DNA of 64,000 nt from Halomonas sp. QHL1 (GCF_001882345.1 NZ_MINL01000001.1:2645128-2709127); one strand, 5' to 3'; positions 1-9,700 are shown, numbered from the stretch's first letter. The notes: generated from the letters alone by a model not told the origin. Numbers and translations are program-made.

Positions 1-22
1 GACGAATGAGACGCGCCTATCT

Positions 23-229
23 ATGTCTATCCAGATACGTCTAAACGGTGAACCCCATACGCTGTCGACAGGCCTAACCGCCGCTGACTTAGTTGAACAG
101 CTGGGCCTTAGCGGTCGTCGTATCGCCGTCGAAATTAACGAAGAGATTGTCCCCCGCAGCCAGCACGCCGACACCCGCCTGGTCGATGGCGACCACGTAG
201 AAGTTGTCCACGCGATTGGCGGCGGTTAG
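23..229 (+). CDS. thiS: Sulfur carrier protein ThiS
   Basis: The 68-residue product is a ubiquitin-like sulfur carrier for synthesis of the thiazole half of thiamine. It is adenylated and then thiocarboxylated at its C-terminus, and donates sulfur to ThiG. The sequence ends in Gly-Gly-Gly (HAIGGG), giving the Gly-Gly tail that the family needs, and the length is typical. The ATG at 23 has only a weak purine-rich stretch in front. thiG follows 10 bases after the stop codon, so the two are almost certainly co-transcribed. Confidence 0.95.
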   Translation: MSIQIRLNGEPHTLSTGLTAADLVEQLGLSGRRIAVEINEEIVPRSQHADTRLVDGDHVEVVHAIGGG

Positions 230-239
230 AGGAAACACT

Positions 240-1049
240 ATGACCCAACAAACGCATGTACCGCTAGCTGATACTCCGCTAACCATCGCCGGACGCGATT
301 TTCACTCGCGCCTGCTGGTGGGCACAGGCAAGTACAAAGACTTTACCGAAACCGGCGCCGCCATTGCCCAAAGCGGCGCTGAAATTGTGACCTTTGCGGT
401 ACGCCGGACTAATTTAGGCCAGGACGCCGATGCGCCCAACCTATTAGACGTTATTTCCCCAGAGCGCTACACCCTGCTACCCAATACCGCCGGTTGCTAC
501 AACGCGAAAGATGCCGTTCGCACCTGCCGCCTGGCCCGTGAGCTGCTTGATGGTCACAATCTGGTCAAGCTGGAAGTGCTCGGCGACGATCACACGCTTT
601 ACCCCAACGTGGTCGAGACGCTAAAAGCCGCTGAAACGCTGCTCGCCGATGGCTTTGACGTCATGGTGTACACCAGCGACGATCCTATTGTGGCACGCGA
701 ACTAGAAGCCATGGGCTGCTGCGCCATCATGCCGCTGGGCTCGCTAATTGGCTCGGGGCACGGCATTCAGAACCCACACAACGTGCGCCTGATTGTTGAA
801 CAGAGCAAGGTACCGGTACTAGTGGATGCGGGCATTGGCACCGCATCGGATGCTGCCATGGCGATGGAGCTAGGCTGTGACGGCGTACTGCTCAATACGG
901 CCATTGCCCACGCTCGCGAGCCGCTACGCATGGCCAACGCCATGAAGCTGGCCGTGGAAGCCGGCCGCGATGCGTTTTTAGCTGGCCGTATGCCGCGCCG
1001 CCAATCCGCCGATCCTTCTTCACCTTTCGCTGGCCGTATTAACGGTTAA
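240..1049 (+). CDS. thiG: Thiazole synthase ThiG
   Basis: ThiG (269 residues) condenses 1-deoxy-xylulose-5-phosphate, dehydroglycine and ThiS thiocarboxylate into the thiazole phosphate of thiamine. The protein has the typical opening ([10 protein letters not shown]), the LEVLGDD stretch and the phosphate-binding C-terminal part ([12 protein letters not shown]). The ATG at 240 is preferred to an in-frame start at 204, because 204 lies inside thiS and 240 follows AGAGGAAAC at a good distance. thiS is directly upstream and trmB directly downstream. thiD, for the other half of thiamine, lies about 16 kb away. Confidence 0.95.
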   Translation: MTQQTHVPLADTPLTIAGRDFHSRLLVGTGKYKDFTETGAAIAQSGAEIVTFAVRRTNLGQDADAPNLLDVISPERYTLLPNTAGCYNAKDAVRTCRLARELLDGHNLVKLEVLGDDHTLYPNVVETLKAAETLLADGFDVMVYTSDDPIVARELEAMGCCAIMPLGSLIGSGHGIQNPHNVRLIVEQSKVPVLVDAGIGTASDAAMAMELGCDGVLLNTAIAHAREPLRMANAMKLAVEAGRDAFLAGRMPRRQSADPSSPFAGRING

Positions 1050-1064
1050 TTGATTCGAGACCCC

Positions 1065-1835
1065 ATGACTGAACCCAACGATACCGTACCAGAAAGTCAC
1101 ACCGCGCCCGAAAACAACGCCACCACAGGCCCGGAAGGTACGGATGCACCGCTGCACCGCCGCGGCATTAAAAGCTACGTGATCCGCGCGGGGCGTATGA
1201 CCCAGGCCCAGAACCGTGGCTTAGAAGATATCTGGCCGCGTTTTGGCCTGACCATCGCCGACGGTCGTCAAGACTTGGACGCCCTGTTTGGCCGCAAAGC
1301 CCCCCGGGTAGTAGAAATCGGCTTTGGCATGGGCAACTCGCTGATAGAACAGGCCGAGACTCATCCAGACACCGACTTTATCGGCATTGAAGTCCACGCC
1401 CCTGGTGTGGGTAAATTACTCGATGAAGTTGATAAGCGCGGCCTCACCAACCTGCGCGTTTACCGCGAGGATGCCCTGGCAGTGCTCGAACAGTGCCTTC
1501 CCGAAGGCTCGCTGACCACGCTGCAGCTGTTCTTCCCCGACCCTTGGCCGAAGAAGAAGCACCACAAACGGCGCATCGTTCAGCCTGCCTTTGTTGAGCT
1601 GATCCGCACTCGCCTCATGCCCGGCGGCACCTTCCATATGGCCACCGACTGGGAAGCCTACGCGGAGTGGATGGCCGAGGTAATGAAAGCGGCCCCCGGT
1701 TATACCAATAACGCCAGCGCGGAAACCGCCCCGTACGTGCCACGCCCGGCGTTCCGCCCGCTAACCAAGTTTGAAGCCCGGGGCGAAAAACTTGGCCACG
1801 GAGTTTGGGATTTGATCTATCGCCGAGAGGGGTGA
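1065..1835 (+). CDS. trmB: tRNA (guanine-N7-)-methyltransferase TrmB
   Basis: TrmB uses S-adenosylmethionine to methylate G46 in the variable loop of tRNAs. The SAM-binding core is visible as [12 protein letters not shown], followed by [13 protein letters not shown]. The family signature [15 protein letters not shown] and the motif [11 protein letters not shown] near the C-terminus complete the identification. The first 45 or so residues are hydrophilic and variable. The ATG at 1065 is chosen; an in-frame TTG at 1050 directly after the thiG stop codon would add five residues. The gene probably belongs to the thiS-thiG transcript. Confidence 0.93.
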   Translation: MTEPNDTVPESHTAPENNATTGPEGTDAPLHRRGIKSYVIRAGRMTQAQNRGLEDIWPRFGLTIADGRQDLDALFGRKAPRVVEIGFGMGNSLIEQAETHPDTDFIGIEVHAPGVGKLLDEVDKRGLTNLRVYREDALAVLEQCLPEGSLTTLQLFFPDPWPKKKHHKRRIVQPAFVELIRTRLMPGGTFHMATDWEAYAEWMAEVMKAAPGYTNNASAETAPYVPRPAFRPLTKFEARGEKLGHGVWDLIYRREG

Positions 1836-1899
1836 ATCTACGGGCTGTCCCCACCTCGCGATGGCCTAGTCTCTATGCGCCATCTGAAATAGTGGGATC

Positions 1900-2502
1900 C
1901 TACTCAAATTCAGTTAGCGCAAAGCTCTCGCCCTCCACCACCTTCGCCTGCCAGGCGTGTAGCGTCGGGTAGCGGTTTTGCCAATCAAAGGCCGGTAGGC
2001 GGAAGCTGATATACGCCAGTGCAACGGCAACGGTAATCGCACCCAGGGTGCGCTGGGCGCTGCCCGCCAGCACGCTGGGGTGGGCATTAAGTGTTATCAA
2101 CGTGCGTTCGATCGCTTTTAAACGGCGCTGCCCCAACAGCGTCGTATCCACTTCATTGCCACCATGCTTACGGCCGATCACCACGTTAAAGGCCGCGTCC
2201 ATCAAGCCTTGCCCCAACCCTGCCAACGCCAGGGTTTCCGCTAATGTCTTACTGGGTATCAGAGACGGCCCCTCACCCACTGCATCCAGGTAGTGAGCAA
2301 TCAACAGCGACTCGGTGATGACCTCTCCCTCATCGGTTACCAGCGTTGGAATACGGCTAAGCGGCGTAATCTGCAACAGCTCGCTATCTGCCGCCCAAGG
2401 GTCGCACCAGCAAAGCTCGGTGCGCTCAATCAGCTGCTTTTCGTAGAGGCACACGCGCACAACGCGTGCATAGGGAGAAGAAGTATTTAAATAGAGCTGC
2501 AT
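1900..2502 (-). CDS. Glutathione S-transferase family protein
   Basis: The 200-residue protein has the two-part GST layout. An N-terminal thioredoxin-like domain (about 1-75) carries the cis-proline segment (SRIPTLV) and the glutathione-contacting E-S pair (VITESLLIAHYLD). An all-helical C-terminal domain contains the late Asp motif (LPAFDWQNRYPTLHAW). The likely catalytic Ser lies in the opening NTSSPYARVVR. A CAGGAGA ribosome-binding site precedes the ATG. The substrate cannot be told from sequence. The gene is convergent with trmB and is separated from ldhA by about 50 bases. Confidence 0.85.
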   Translation of the reverse strand: MQLYLNTSSPYARVVRVCLYEKQLIERTELCWCDPWAADSELLQITPLSRIPTLVTDEGEVITESLLIAHYLDAVGEGPSLIPSKTLAETLALAGLGQGLMDAAFNVVIGRKHGGNEVDTTLLGQRRLKAIERTLITLNAHPSVLAGSAQRTLGAITVAVALAYISFRLPAFDWQNRYPTLHAWQAKVVEGESFALTEFE

Positions 2503-2556
2503 GGGGCGGTCTCCTGATTATTTTAAATTGTATGCACTAGCAGCTTAACGTTATCT

Positions 2557-3552
2557 CTACTTGGCGCTAACCACCCGATGTATGGTGCCGTTGCCACTTT
2601 CAAAAGCGTCGATATTCGCCAGGGTGGTTTCGGCGATATTGGTCAGCGCCTCGGCAGTGAAGAACGCCTGATGGCCGGTGATTAGCACATTATGGAAGGT
2701 CGTTAGGCGCATAAACTGATCATCGTCAATCACGCCCTGGGAGAGGTCCTCGAAGAACAGCTGCTCCTCCTCTTCGTAGACATCCAACCCTAAGCGGCCG
2801 ATTTTGCAGCTTTTCAAACCCGCGATTACTGCCTGGGTATCGACCACTCTTCCACGGCCCGTGTTGATGATCATCACGCCGTCTTTCATTTTTGCGATGG
2901 CCTCGGCATCAATCAAATGGTGCGTCTCTGGCTTTAACGGGCAGTGCAGCGAAATAATATCCGCCTGGGCATAGAGTGTCTCCAACGGCACATACTCCAC
3001 CAACGGCTTCGCCTGAGGGTTGGGGAAAGGATCGCTGGCCACTATCCGGCAGCCAAAGCCGTGCATAATATCGGCAAAAATGAGCCCGATATGCCCCGTG
3101 CCGATAACGCCCACAGTTTTGCCATGCAAGTCGAACCCTAGCAGGCCATCCAGGGCAAAATTGCCATCCCGCACTCGGTTGTAGGCGCGATAAGTCATGC
3201 GATTAAGGCTTAGCACTAAGGCCACTGCATGTTCTGCCACTGCGTGGGGCGAATAAGCTGGCACCCTTACCACCGTGATGCCTAACCGCTCTGCGGCAGC
3301 CAAATCAACGTGGTTGAAGCCCGCTGAACGCAGCGCCACTAACCTTGTGCCACCGCTATGCAGTTGCTCTAACACGGCGGCATCAAGACAGTCATTAACA
3401 AAGGCGCAGACCGCATCAAAGCCGTTGGCCAATGGAGCAGTATCGACCGTTAGGCGCGCCTCTAAAAAGCTCAACGCGTGGCGTTCCCCCGAGTTAGCGC
3501 GAGTAATAAAAGTGCGATCGTAGGGTTTAGCGCTGAATACAGCGATGCGCAT
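2557..3552 (-). CDS. ldhA: Fermentative D-lactate dehydrogenase (LdhA-like 2-hydroxyacid dehydrogenase)
   Basis: This 331-residue NAD-dependent enzyme of the D-2-hydroxyacid dehydrogenase family probably reduces pyruvate to D-lactate. The Rossmann motif is [10 protein letters not shown]. The catalytic trio is recognisable as Arg in [10 protein letters not shown], Glu in [14 protein letters not shown] and His in ITGHQAFFT. The segment with FFEDLS and the AFFTAEAL tail is typical of the E. coli LdhA branch. The ATG at 3552 has a GGGAG box upstream; an in-frame start 21 bases earlier lacks one. The gene is a single unit upstream of the GST gene. Confidence 0.88.
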   Translation of the reverse strand: MRIAVFSAKPYDRTFITRANSGERHALSFLEARLTVDTAPLANGFDAVCAFVNDCLDAAVLEQLHSGGTRLVALRSAGFNHVDLAAAERLGITVVRVPAYSPHAVAEHAVALVLSLNRMTYRAYNRVRDGNFALDGLLGFDLHGKTVGVIGTGHIGLIFADIMHGFGCRIVASDPFPNPQAKPLVEYVPLETLYAQADIISLHCPLKPETHHLIDAEAIAKMKDGVMIINTGRGRVVDTQAVIAGLKSCKIGRLGLDVYEEEEQLFFEDLSQGVIDDDQFMRLTTFHNVLITGHQAFFTAEALTNIAETTLANIDAFESGNGTIHRVVSAK

Positions 3553-3873
3553 GTCTTTGTTCTCCCAAATCAACCTAAAGGTGGACTACAGAGACAGCAT
3601 AGGCGACGGAAGTGACACGAGCAGCACCTTTTCACCCGAGGTACTGGCAGTGGGACGATGAATGTTAGAGGGGTAGAAAAAAGAAAGCCGCTCCAAGGGA
3701 GCGGCAAAAAGACCGTGACTAGCAATGAGAGGGAGAAACCATGACAGTAAACTGGCGGTTTCTGTCTTGGCTGCCAACGTCTCATCAAACGCTGACAATT
3801 ACACTGTAATAGTTCTCATTTACCTCGTCAACACAAATACGAATATTTTTTATTTAGCTTTTCAGCTTCGCCG
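3553..3873. other. Intergenic region between ldhA and the AEC carrier
   Basis: This 321-base stretch has no convincing gene. It contains the terminator of the minus-strand carrier gene at 3674-3705 and, beyond it, the promoter region for ldhA. Short open frames of about 70 codons cross it on the minus strand, but they run through the terminator and show no family features. Confidence 0.7.
3674..3705 (-). terminator. Rho-independent terminator after the AEC carrier gene
   Basis: A perfect 8-bp stem (GCCGCTCC / GGAGCGGC) with a three-base loop occupies 3687-3705. On the minus strand it is followed by a T-rich run read from 3686 down to 3674. It lies about 170 bases past the stop codon of the carrier gene. 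Confidence 0.8.
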
Positions 3874-4788
3874 TCAGCTAACCAGCTGCAGCCAAAACGG
3901 GAGGGTGAGCATGGCTAATAGGGTCTGCCCAGTGATAATGGCCGCCATCAGCTCGGCATCGCCACCCAACTGGCGCGCTAGGATATAAGCAGAGGTGGCG
4001 GTGGGCAGTGCTGCAAACAGCAGCGCTACGTCGCGGCTTACGGGATCCAGCTGCAGGATCCAGGTCAATGCCAATACCAACGCGGGCATGAGCAGCAGTT
4101 TAACGCTATTGGTGGCCAGCACGCCGCGGTCAATACGTAGCAATGCCGCTGGGCGCAGCGCCACACCCACGGCCACCAGCCCCAATGGCAGTGCCGCACG
4201 CCCGAGTAGCTCTACCGTATCTCGACTCCAGCCCGGCAAACCAACGCCTGTAAGGTTCAGGCCAATGCCCGCCAAGCAGGCAAGAATCAGCGGGTTTTTA
4301 ATCAGCGCCATGGCACTTTTACCTACGCTAGCACCGCCGAGTGTGCCAGCGGCAACGAAGCTTGCCACGCACATAACGTTAACTACCGGCACCATTAGTG
4401 CCACGGCGACAGCGGCGGTGGTCGCTCCTAAGCTGCCGTGTAGCGCGGCGGCGCCAGCAACGCCTACATAGGTATTAAAGCGTACTGCACCTTGAAATAC
4501 CGACGTAAACGCCGCGGGCGTTAGCTGGAGCCAGCCGCGTAAGCGCCAGAGCAGCAAGCCAAACAGCGCCATCGCGCCAAGCAGCACCAGCGCCAAACGG
4601 CCGACCGGCACTTGGCTTACATCTGCGGTGGCCAAGGTGCCTACCAGCATGGCAGGAAACAGCACAAAGTAGATCAGCCGCTCCATCTGCGGCCAAAAGT
4701 TGTCGCTGGGCCAACGCCAATAGCCCAGCACGGCGCCCAGCAAGATCAACAAAAATAGTGGGCCTAAAGCGCCAGTGATACTCTCCAT
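3874..4788 (-). CDS. AEC family (auxin efflux carrier-like) transporter
   Basis: The 304-residue protein is almost entirely hydrophobic, with about ten predicted membrane segments in two five-helix halves as in the AEC/BART superfamily. The family-typical N-terminal opening (GPLFLLILLGAVLGY) and the P-A-M-L break in the next helix are visible. Known relatives export or exchange organic acids or amino acids; the substrate here cannot be read. A start with AAAGGGAC upstream was chosen. The gene is divergent from the small membrane protein gene at 4895 and ends in a clear terminator. Confidence 0.82.
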   Translation of the reverse strand: MESITGALGPLFLLILLGAVLGYWRWPSDNFWPQMERLIYFVLFPAMLVGTLATADVSQVPVGRLALVLLGAMALFGLLLWRLRGWLQLTPAAFTSVFQGAVRFNTYVGVAGAAALHGSLGATTAAVAVALMVPVVNVMCVASFVAAGTLGGASVGKSAMALIKNPLILACLAGIGLNLTGVGLPGWSRDTVELLGRAALPLGLVAVGVALRPAALLRIDRGVLATNSVKLLLMPALVLALTWILQLDPVSRDVALLFAALPTATSAYILARQLGGDAELMAAIITGQTLLAMLTLPFWLQLVS

Positions 4789-4894
4789 TTACGTCCCTTT
4801 TACCTGCGACATCCCAGCACAGCGATATCGGCGCGATTGCTGTTACCATGGCAATGACTTCCCGCCCCACGGCTTGCGTAGCGATTATTCTGCC

Positions 4895-5398
4895 ATGAAG
4901 ATGACTTCAAAACCTGCACACCCGTCGGGCTTCCCCGCCTTAAGGGTACTGATACTGGTCACTGGCTTGGCGCTAGCGGCCTGCGCGTGGTATGCCTTTT
5001 CACATTGGCTACACCGTGACAGTGATGTGACATGGTTTCCGCCCACTTCAAGCTGCAATCTGCATGCCGCGCCCTGCACCGCCACTTTGGGTGACTTGGG
5101 CCGCATCACGCTCCACGTTCAATCCAGTGGACGGATTGACGCCTTGGAAATATTACCACTGGAAGTGGACGTCGATGGTGTTACCGCCTCCCAGGTCGAG
5201 GTAGATTTTGTTGGTCGAGATATGGATTTGGGGCTACACCGTTTTGCCCTTAGCGCAAGTGCGCCCGGCCATTTTCAAGGCCAAGGCCAAGTGGGGATTT
5301 GCACTCAAAGCGTTATGCCCTGGCGAGCTCGTGTCATACTGGAAACCACAGAAGGCAAGGTAGGCAGCTGGTTCGATTTTGACGTAATTCGGAGTTAA
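4895..5398 (+). CDS. Hypothetical membrane-anchored protein encoded with SCO
   Basis: I do not recognise this 167-residue protein by name. It has a cytoplasmic N-terminus, one membrane helix (about residues 16-38) and a periplasmic domain rich in beta-type sequence. The domain contains two cysteines close together (CNLHAAPC) and a third in GICTQSVMPW. The pattern of a G-x-C segment, then M-x-W and a terminal F-x-F strand recalls small FixH/YtkA-like copper-associated proteins, but that is a guess. The SCO gene starts five bases after its stop, so a role in copper delivery or oxidase assembly is plausible. The ATG at 4895 avoids an implausible 40-residue extension. Confidence 0.7.
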   Translation: MKMTSKPAHPSGFPALRVLILVTGLALAACAWYAFSHWLHRDSDVTWFPPTSSCNLHAAPCTATLGDLGRITLHVQSSGRIDALEILPLEVDVDGVTASQVEVDFVGRDMDLGLHRFALSASAPGHFQGQGQVGICTQSVMPWRARVILETTEGKVGSWFDFDVIRS

Positions 5399-5403
5399 CG
5401 CAT

Positions 5404-5997
5404 ATGGCAAGGAAACCCCTATGGCTAGGCGCGGGATTGGTCGCGGTCTTACTCGTGGTCAGCGGCATTGGCCTCTATCAGTATGCTTTCGCCCCCAATG
5501 AAGGGGAGCCCGAGGGAGGCCCGGTTGAACTGCCCTCTACCCAAGGTGATTTTTCGTTGACCCAGTTAGACGACGATCAAGTCGCGATACTCTCCTTCGG
5601 CTACACGTATTGCCCCGATATTTGCCCGATGACCCAGTCGGTTAAGCGCCAAGCCCTGGCCCAGCTCTCTGAGCAGCAGCGCGAGCGAGTGGTGCCGGTG
5701 ATGATCACCGTTGACCCCGAACGCGATACCATTTCACGCATGCAGGAGTACATGGGCTTTTTCGGTGAGGAGTTTGTTGGCGCGGTGGGCAGTCAGGAAC
5801 AGCTTGAGGATGTCGCCTCACGCTATGGGGTGATATGGCGGAAAGTCGAAGCGCCGGATTCAGCAATGGACTACACCATTGATCACAGCGCCTCGCTCTT
5901 TTTAGTCAACCGTGAGGGGGATATTCTTCAGCGAGTGCTCTACTCACCGACCCCGCATGGTTTAGTTTCCGCATTAGAGAGCGAACTAGACGGTTAA
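5404..5997 (+). CDS. SCO1/SenC family copper chaperone
   Basis: This 197-residue thioredoxin-fold protein is anchored by an N-terminal membrane helix (about residues 8-28) with its domain in the periplasm. The copper-binding CPDIC motif (Cys70, Cys74) and the distal His161 (YTIDHSASLF) are all present, so metal binding should be intact. SCO proteins deliver copper to, or reduce, the CuA site of cytochrome c oxidase. GGAGTTAACGCAT precedes the ATG. It forms a two-gene unit with the upstream membrane protein and runs into the convergent esterase gene. Confidence 0.9.
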   Translation: MARKPLWLGAGLVAVLLVVSGIGLYQYAFAPNEGEPEGGPVELPSTQGDFSLTQLDDDQVAILSFGYTYCPDICPMTQSVKRQALAQLSEQQRERVVPVMITVDPERDTISRMQEYMGFFGEEFVGAVGSQEQLEDVASRYGVIWRKVEAPDSAMDYTIDHSASLFLVNREGDILQRVLYSPTPHGLVSALESELDG

Positions 5998-6010
5998 GCC
6001 AAGTTTCTTC

Positions 6011-7105
6011 TTAATCGGCTTGTTCAGGCGCTGCCTGTAGACGATTCAGCATAGCCAGTAGCGCGCCAATTTGGGTACCGTTACGGGTATCGTGCTGCGG
6101 GCTTAACTGCCAGGTGCTTTCGGCAAACCCCCACCAGTCCCAGCAGCCCTGTGGGTTCGCCATACTGCTTTCTGCCTGAGGATAGAGCACGATTTGCTGA
6201 TGCGCTGCCGCCCAGGCATTTAGCCCGGTGTAGCGTATGAACGTATCGCCAATCGCTTCTTCATTCATTTGGCAGCCGTGCAGTGCCAACGTTACAGGGC
6301 ACTCGCCCGCTTCGCAGCCTTCGGGTATAAACACATAGCCGGTGTCGGCTAAGCCTTTTACCGCAAATTCTGACTGATCAAACGCGACTAGTTCGCCACC
6401 CTGCTCGCCCTCTGGCTCGCCAGCGTCAGAGACGTCTCGTTCGGGGTAGAGCCAATCCAGCATTTCTCCGGCAATATCTTCATCGCAGGATAATAAGAAA
6501 CTACCGCCCCCCTGACGACAATCTCCCCACTCATGGGGCCCAGGGGCGGCTTCACTGGGTAACCGTATTGGCCAGCCATGCCCCGCATTTTCACTGCGCG
6601 CAACGCGTAACTGGTCAGGCGATGCAAGCCATTGCTGCCACTGCTCAGCAAGCAGGTCTCCGAGCAGTGGCTCAACCACTTCGTCTTCTTCGCCGTGCCA
6701 CAAATAGGCCCTGAGCTGGCTAAGCGCCTCGGCGCTACCTACCTGTTCAAGCCCGAGATAGCGCTGGTGGCGAGACTCCAGCTCATCTAATGAAGGCGCG
6801 CCGCGACGGGTCATCATGCACTGGTTAAGAGCCAAACTCAGCGAGCCCTGCGCGCAGCTCCAGGGCCCTGCCGCCAGCACGCCCAGGCCACTAAACCGCT
6901 CGGGCCAAGCAACCGCCAGCTGGGTCGCCATATAACCGCCCGACGACACCCCCACCACGCTAGCCTGCTCACTCGCAGCACTCAAGGCGGGCAAATCTTC
7001 AGGCTCACTGGCCGTCTCGGCTTGTGCTAGTAGCGGTGTGCATAGACCTACGCACGCCACTGCCCGAGCAAAAGAATACAGGCTGGAAGAGGGGGTTGAA
7101 GTCAT
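6011..7105 (-). CDS. PHA-depolymerase-like secreted esterase
   Basis: The 364-residue protein begins with a signal-peptide-like segment (about 1-29, ending LLAQAETA). It has a nucleophile motif GVSSGGYMA (G-x-S-x-G type) followed by a cysteine-containing stretch around GPWSCAQG. A second half holds ALHGCQMN and PQGCWDWWGF, typical of extracellular short-chain polyhydroxyalkanoate depolymerases and related esterases. Breakdown of PHB or similar polyesters is the family role; the exact substrate is open. The start lies four bases after the FKBP stop codon, so the two genes are probably one transcript. Confidence 0.8.
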   Translation of the reverse strand: MTSTPSSSLYSFARAVACVGLCTPLLAQAETASEPEDLPALSAASEQASVVGVSSGGYMATQLAVAWPERFSGLGVLAAGPWSCAQGSLSLALNQCMMTRRGAPSLDELESRHQRYLGLEQVGSAEALSQLRAYLWHGEEDEVVEPLLGDLLAEQWQQWLASPDQLRVARSENAGHGWPIRLPSEAAPGPHEWGDCRQGGGSFLLSCDEDIAGEMLDWLYPERDVSDAGEPEGEQGGELVAFDQSEFAVKGLADTGYVFIPEGCEAGECPVTLALHGCQMNEEAIGDTFIRYTGLNAWAAAHQQIVLYPQAESSMANPQGCWDWWGFAESTWQLSPQHDTRNGTQIGALLAMLNRLQAAPEQAD

Positions 7106-7108
7106 CGC

Positions 7109-7789
7109 TTATTCGACGCCTAACAGTTCAACGCGGAAAGTTAGCACTTCATTAGGCCCGATAGGCCCTTGGCCATTCTCGCCGTAAGCAATATCCGCAG
7201 GGATGTAAAGCAGCCAGCTATCGCCGACGCTCATCATTTGCAGCGCTTCCTGCCAACCTTCGATCACTTGGTTGGTTTGAAAGCTAACGGATTCACCGCG
7301 CTCAAAAGAGCTATCGAAAACGGTGCCGTCCAGCAGCATGCCTTCATAGTTCACTTCGACGGTATCTTCAGGGCCAGGCGTGGCGCCATCGCCAGATTCA
7401 AGCACTTCATACTGAAGGCCAGAGTCGGTCACGGTCACTTCATCGCGCTCAGCGTTTTCGGCCAGAAAGGCTTCGCCTTCTTCGAGATTCATTTGCGCTA
7501 TCTCTTCAGCTTCTGCTTCACGCGCTTGCATTGACTGCTCTTGAAACGCCATTAACGCTTCGGTCATCTCTTCTTCACTGAGCGCCAAGTCATTATCTTC
7601 AAAAACGTCGCTCATGCCGTCGTGAAACGCATCCAAGTCGAGGTCTTCGATGTCCGCTTGCATGCTTTCACCCAGGGTGACACCCAGGCTGTAAGCCAGA
7701 CGCTGTTCATCGGTTTCAGGCGCTGCCGCTGCAAAGGGGGCGACTAGAAGCAAACCTGTCAGAGCCGTAGTAGAGAGCAGTTGTTTCAT
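7109..7789 (-). CDS. FKBP-type peptidyl-prolyl isomerase (FkpA/Mip-like)
   Basis: The 226-residue protein has a signal peptide (about 1-22, ending FAAAAPE), a helical N-terminal dimerisation region (about 28-110, with the family opening QRLAYSLGVTLGES) and a C-terminal FKBP domain. The domain has VEVNYEGMLLDGTVFDSS, VIEGWQEAL and IPADIAYG motifs. It should act in the periplasm as a foldase. The protein is strongly acidic, as expected for exported proteins of halophiles. The esterase gene follows directly. Confidence 0.9.
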   Translation of the reverse strand: MKQLLSTTALTGLLLVAPFAAAAPETDEQRLAYSLGVTLGESMQADIEDLDLDAFHDGMSDVFEDNDLALSEEEMTEALMAFQEQSMQAREAEAEEIAQMNLEEGEAFLAENAERDEVTVTDSGLQYEVLESGDGATPGPEDTVEVNYEGMLLDGTVFDSSFERGESVSFQTNQVIEGWQEALQMMSVGDSWLLYIPADIAYGENGQGPIGPNEVLTFRVELLGVE

Positions 7790-7843
7790 GAAAGATCCTT
7801 TTTATAGCGGCGCCATACGCCAATCAGTGTCATACAAAGACTA

Positions 7844-7884
7844 ACACCCACCGCTCCGAGCTGCATCTTCGGGGTGGTGGGTGT
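7844..7884 (-). terminator. Hairpin after teaD, probable operon terminator
   Basis: A 9-bp perfect inverted repeat (ACACCCACC / GGTGGGTGT) lies between the teaD stop codon and the FKBP gene. On the minus strand it is followed by a modest T-containing tail (TTAGTCTTTG). It is the best candidate for the end of the teaABCD transcript, but the tail is weak. Confidence 0.5.
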
Positions 7885-7921
7885 CAATAAGACCACAAAA
7901 TGAGAGAGAGGTTTAGCGGCG

Positions 7922-8365
7922 TTAGACGACCAGCGTGGGGCAGTGTGCTGCACCCGCCACCCGCTGAGAAACGCTGCCCAGCAGCGGGTTCTTCTCGCCA
8001 TTGGTGCCCTGGGCTCCAATCACGATCAGATCGCACTCTCGCTTACGGGCAAAGCGCACAATAATGCGCGAAGGCCGCCCGCCCTTCACAAAAGCGCGCA
8101 CACGAGCACTGTCAGCGCCCAGCTCAATCGCATGGGATTTTGCATGCACGGCGATCTCGGTGGCGTACTCTTTTAACGCATCGTCAGGAATATCCAGCTG
8201 GTTGGGCCGCACCATAGAGAGTGAGGCTTCCAACAGGCTGTGGTGTTTAAACACGCACAGCAGATAAAGCTCAGCGCCGGTTAGCATATGCAGGCCCACC
8301 GCTTTTTCCAGCGCCCTTAAGGCGCCTTTTGAACCATCCACTGGGACTAAAATGCGATTAAACAT
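7922..8365 (-). CDS. teaD: Universal stress protein TeaD, regulator of the ectoine importer
   Basis: This 147-residue UspA-family protein has the N-terminal [15 protein letters not shown] strand-loop and the nucleotide-binding motif near the end (VIGAQGTNG...LLGSVSQRV, of G-x2-G-x9-G-S type), so ATP binding is expected. It sits directly downstream of teaC. In Halomonas elongata the gene at this position, teaD, encodes an ATP-binding Usp that affects TeaABC-mediated ectoine uptake. The assignment rests on family plus position. An AAGGAG box precedes the ATG. Confidence 0.88.
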   Translation of the reverse strand: MFNRILVPVDGSKGALRALEKAVGLHMLTGAELYLLCVFKHHSLLEASLSMVRPNQLDIPDDALKEYATEIAVHAKSHAIELGADSARVRAFVKGGRPSRIIVRFARKRECDLIVIGAQGTNGEKNPLLGSVSQRVAGAAHCPTLVV

Positions 8366-8386
8366 TCGCGTACTCCTTGTGGCTGT

Positions 8387-9670
8387 TTAGCGGAAGGCGA
8401 CATCGCGCAGGAACAGCGCAATTTGCGGGAACATGATCAGCAGAGCGGCCGCTAAAATGAGCATGAAAATAAACGGCGGCGTGCCTTTGATCACATCCCA
8501 ATAGGGGCGCTTGAAAATCGCAATAGCGGTGAAAATATCGCACCCAAAGGGCGGGGTTGCCGAACCTATCGCCACCTGCAGGGTAATCAAAATACCTACT
8601 AGTACGGGATCTAAGCCGGTAGCCGCAATTGCCGGTGCGAAAATGGGCGTTAGCACCAGGATGACCACAATTGGGTCGACAAACATACAGGCTACAAAGA
8701 AGGAGATACAGATGGCAATCAATACCCCGGTCGGGCCCGCATCATTGACCCCCACCGCTTCCAGGATCATTTGCGGAATCTGAGCAAACGAGATAATCCA
8801 TGAGAAGCCATTACCCACCGCCACCAGAATAAACACCACGGCGGTAATCAAGCCGGTTGATTTAGCGATGGCGTAGATGTCGTTCATCTTCAATGAGCGG
8901 AAGACCACAAACTCCAGTAAAACGGCATACAGTACGCAGGCGGCAGCGGCCTCTGTCGGGCTAAAAATACCACCATAAATACCGCCCACGATAATGACCG
9001 GGAAACCTAATGGCCACAGCGCTTGTTGAACCGCTACAGCACGCTCTTTCCAGCTCGACTTTGGCTCGGTAGGTACGTCTTTTACGATGGCATAAATAAC
9101 GCTGTAGGCCGAAAACATCAAAAGGATCATTATCCCTGGCCCAATCCCGGCAATAAACAGCTCGCCGATAGAGGTGCCCGAGATCACCCCGTAAATAATC
9201 ATGCCGATACTGGGCGGAATCAGAAAAGCAATGTCGCTGGCATTAATGATAAGCGCCAATGTAAAGGAGTCAGAATAGCCCGCTTTAAGCATCTTTGGGC
9301 GCAACGGTGAACCGACGGCCACTACGGTCGCCTGGGTAGAGCCTGATACGGCACCAAATAAGGTGCAAGAGGTCGCCGTGCTCACCGCTAGGCCCCCTTT
9401 AATATGACCAATAAACGACATGACCATATCGATCAGACGGTTCGCGGACTGGCCGCGGGTCATGATATCCGCGGCCAGGATAAACATGGGCACAGCAATG
9501 AGGGAGGCAGGGCGTATACCCGCCATCATCTGCTGGATCAGCGTATCCATCTGGCCAAAGCCATTAAACATCATATAGAAGCCGATTACCGCAGCGGTAA
9601 TCAGCGGAATCATCATAGGAAAGCCCAGCAGCAGCAGGGCAATCATGGTGGTGACCATTATTGTCGTCAT
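8387..9670 (-). CDS. teaC: TeaC, large permease of the ectoine/hydroxyectoine TRAP transporter
   Basis: The 427-residue DctM-type membrane subunit has about twelve hydrophobic segments and the family signatures SGSTQATVVAVGS, IPPSIGMIIYG and SPTEAAAA. TRAP transporters move the solute delivered by the binding protein inward, coupled to sodium. It recovers ectoine leaked or available outside, for osmoprotection. The ATG at 9670 has AGGGGAAC upstream; an in-frame ATG at 9691 does not. teaB is 30 bases upstream and teaD 21 bases downstream. Confidence 0.93.
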   Translation of the reverse strand: MTTIMVTTMIALLLLGFPMMIPLITAAVIGFYMMFNGFGQMDTLIQQMMAGIRPASLIAVPMFILAADIMTRGQSANRLIDMVMSFIGHIKGGLAVSTATSCTLFGAVSGSTQATVVAVGSPLRPKMLKAGYSDSFTLALIINASDIAFLIPPSIGMIIYGVISGTSIGELFIAGIGPGIMILLMFSAYSVIYAIVKDVPTEPKSSWKERAVAVQQALWPLGFPVIIVGGIYGGIFSPTEAAAACVLYAVLLEFVVFRSLKMNDIYAIAKSTGLITAVVFILVAVGNGFSWIISFAQIPQMILEAVGVNDAGPTGVLIAICISFFVACMFVDPIVVILVLTPIFAPAIAATGLDPVLVGILITLQVAIGSATPPFGCDIFTAIAIFKRPYWDVIKGTPPFIFMLILAAALLIMFPQIALFLRDVAFR

Positions 9671-9700
9671 AGCTGTTCCCCTAGGGTGCATTGCCCCGCG

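Noticed and set aside
3586..3798. Short minus-strand frames between ldhA and the AEC carrier
   Set aside because: They read straight through a Rho-independent terminator and show no protein-like pattern beyond hydrophobic low complexity.
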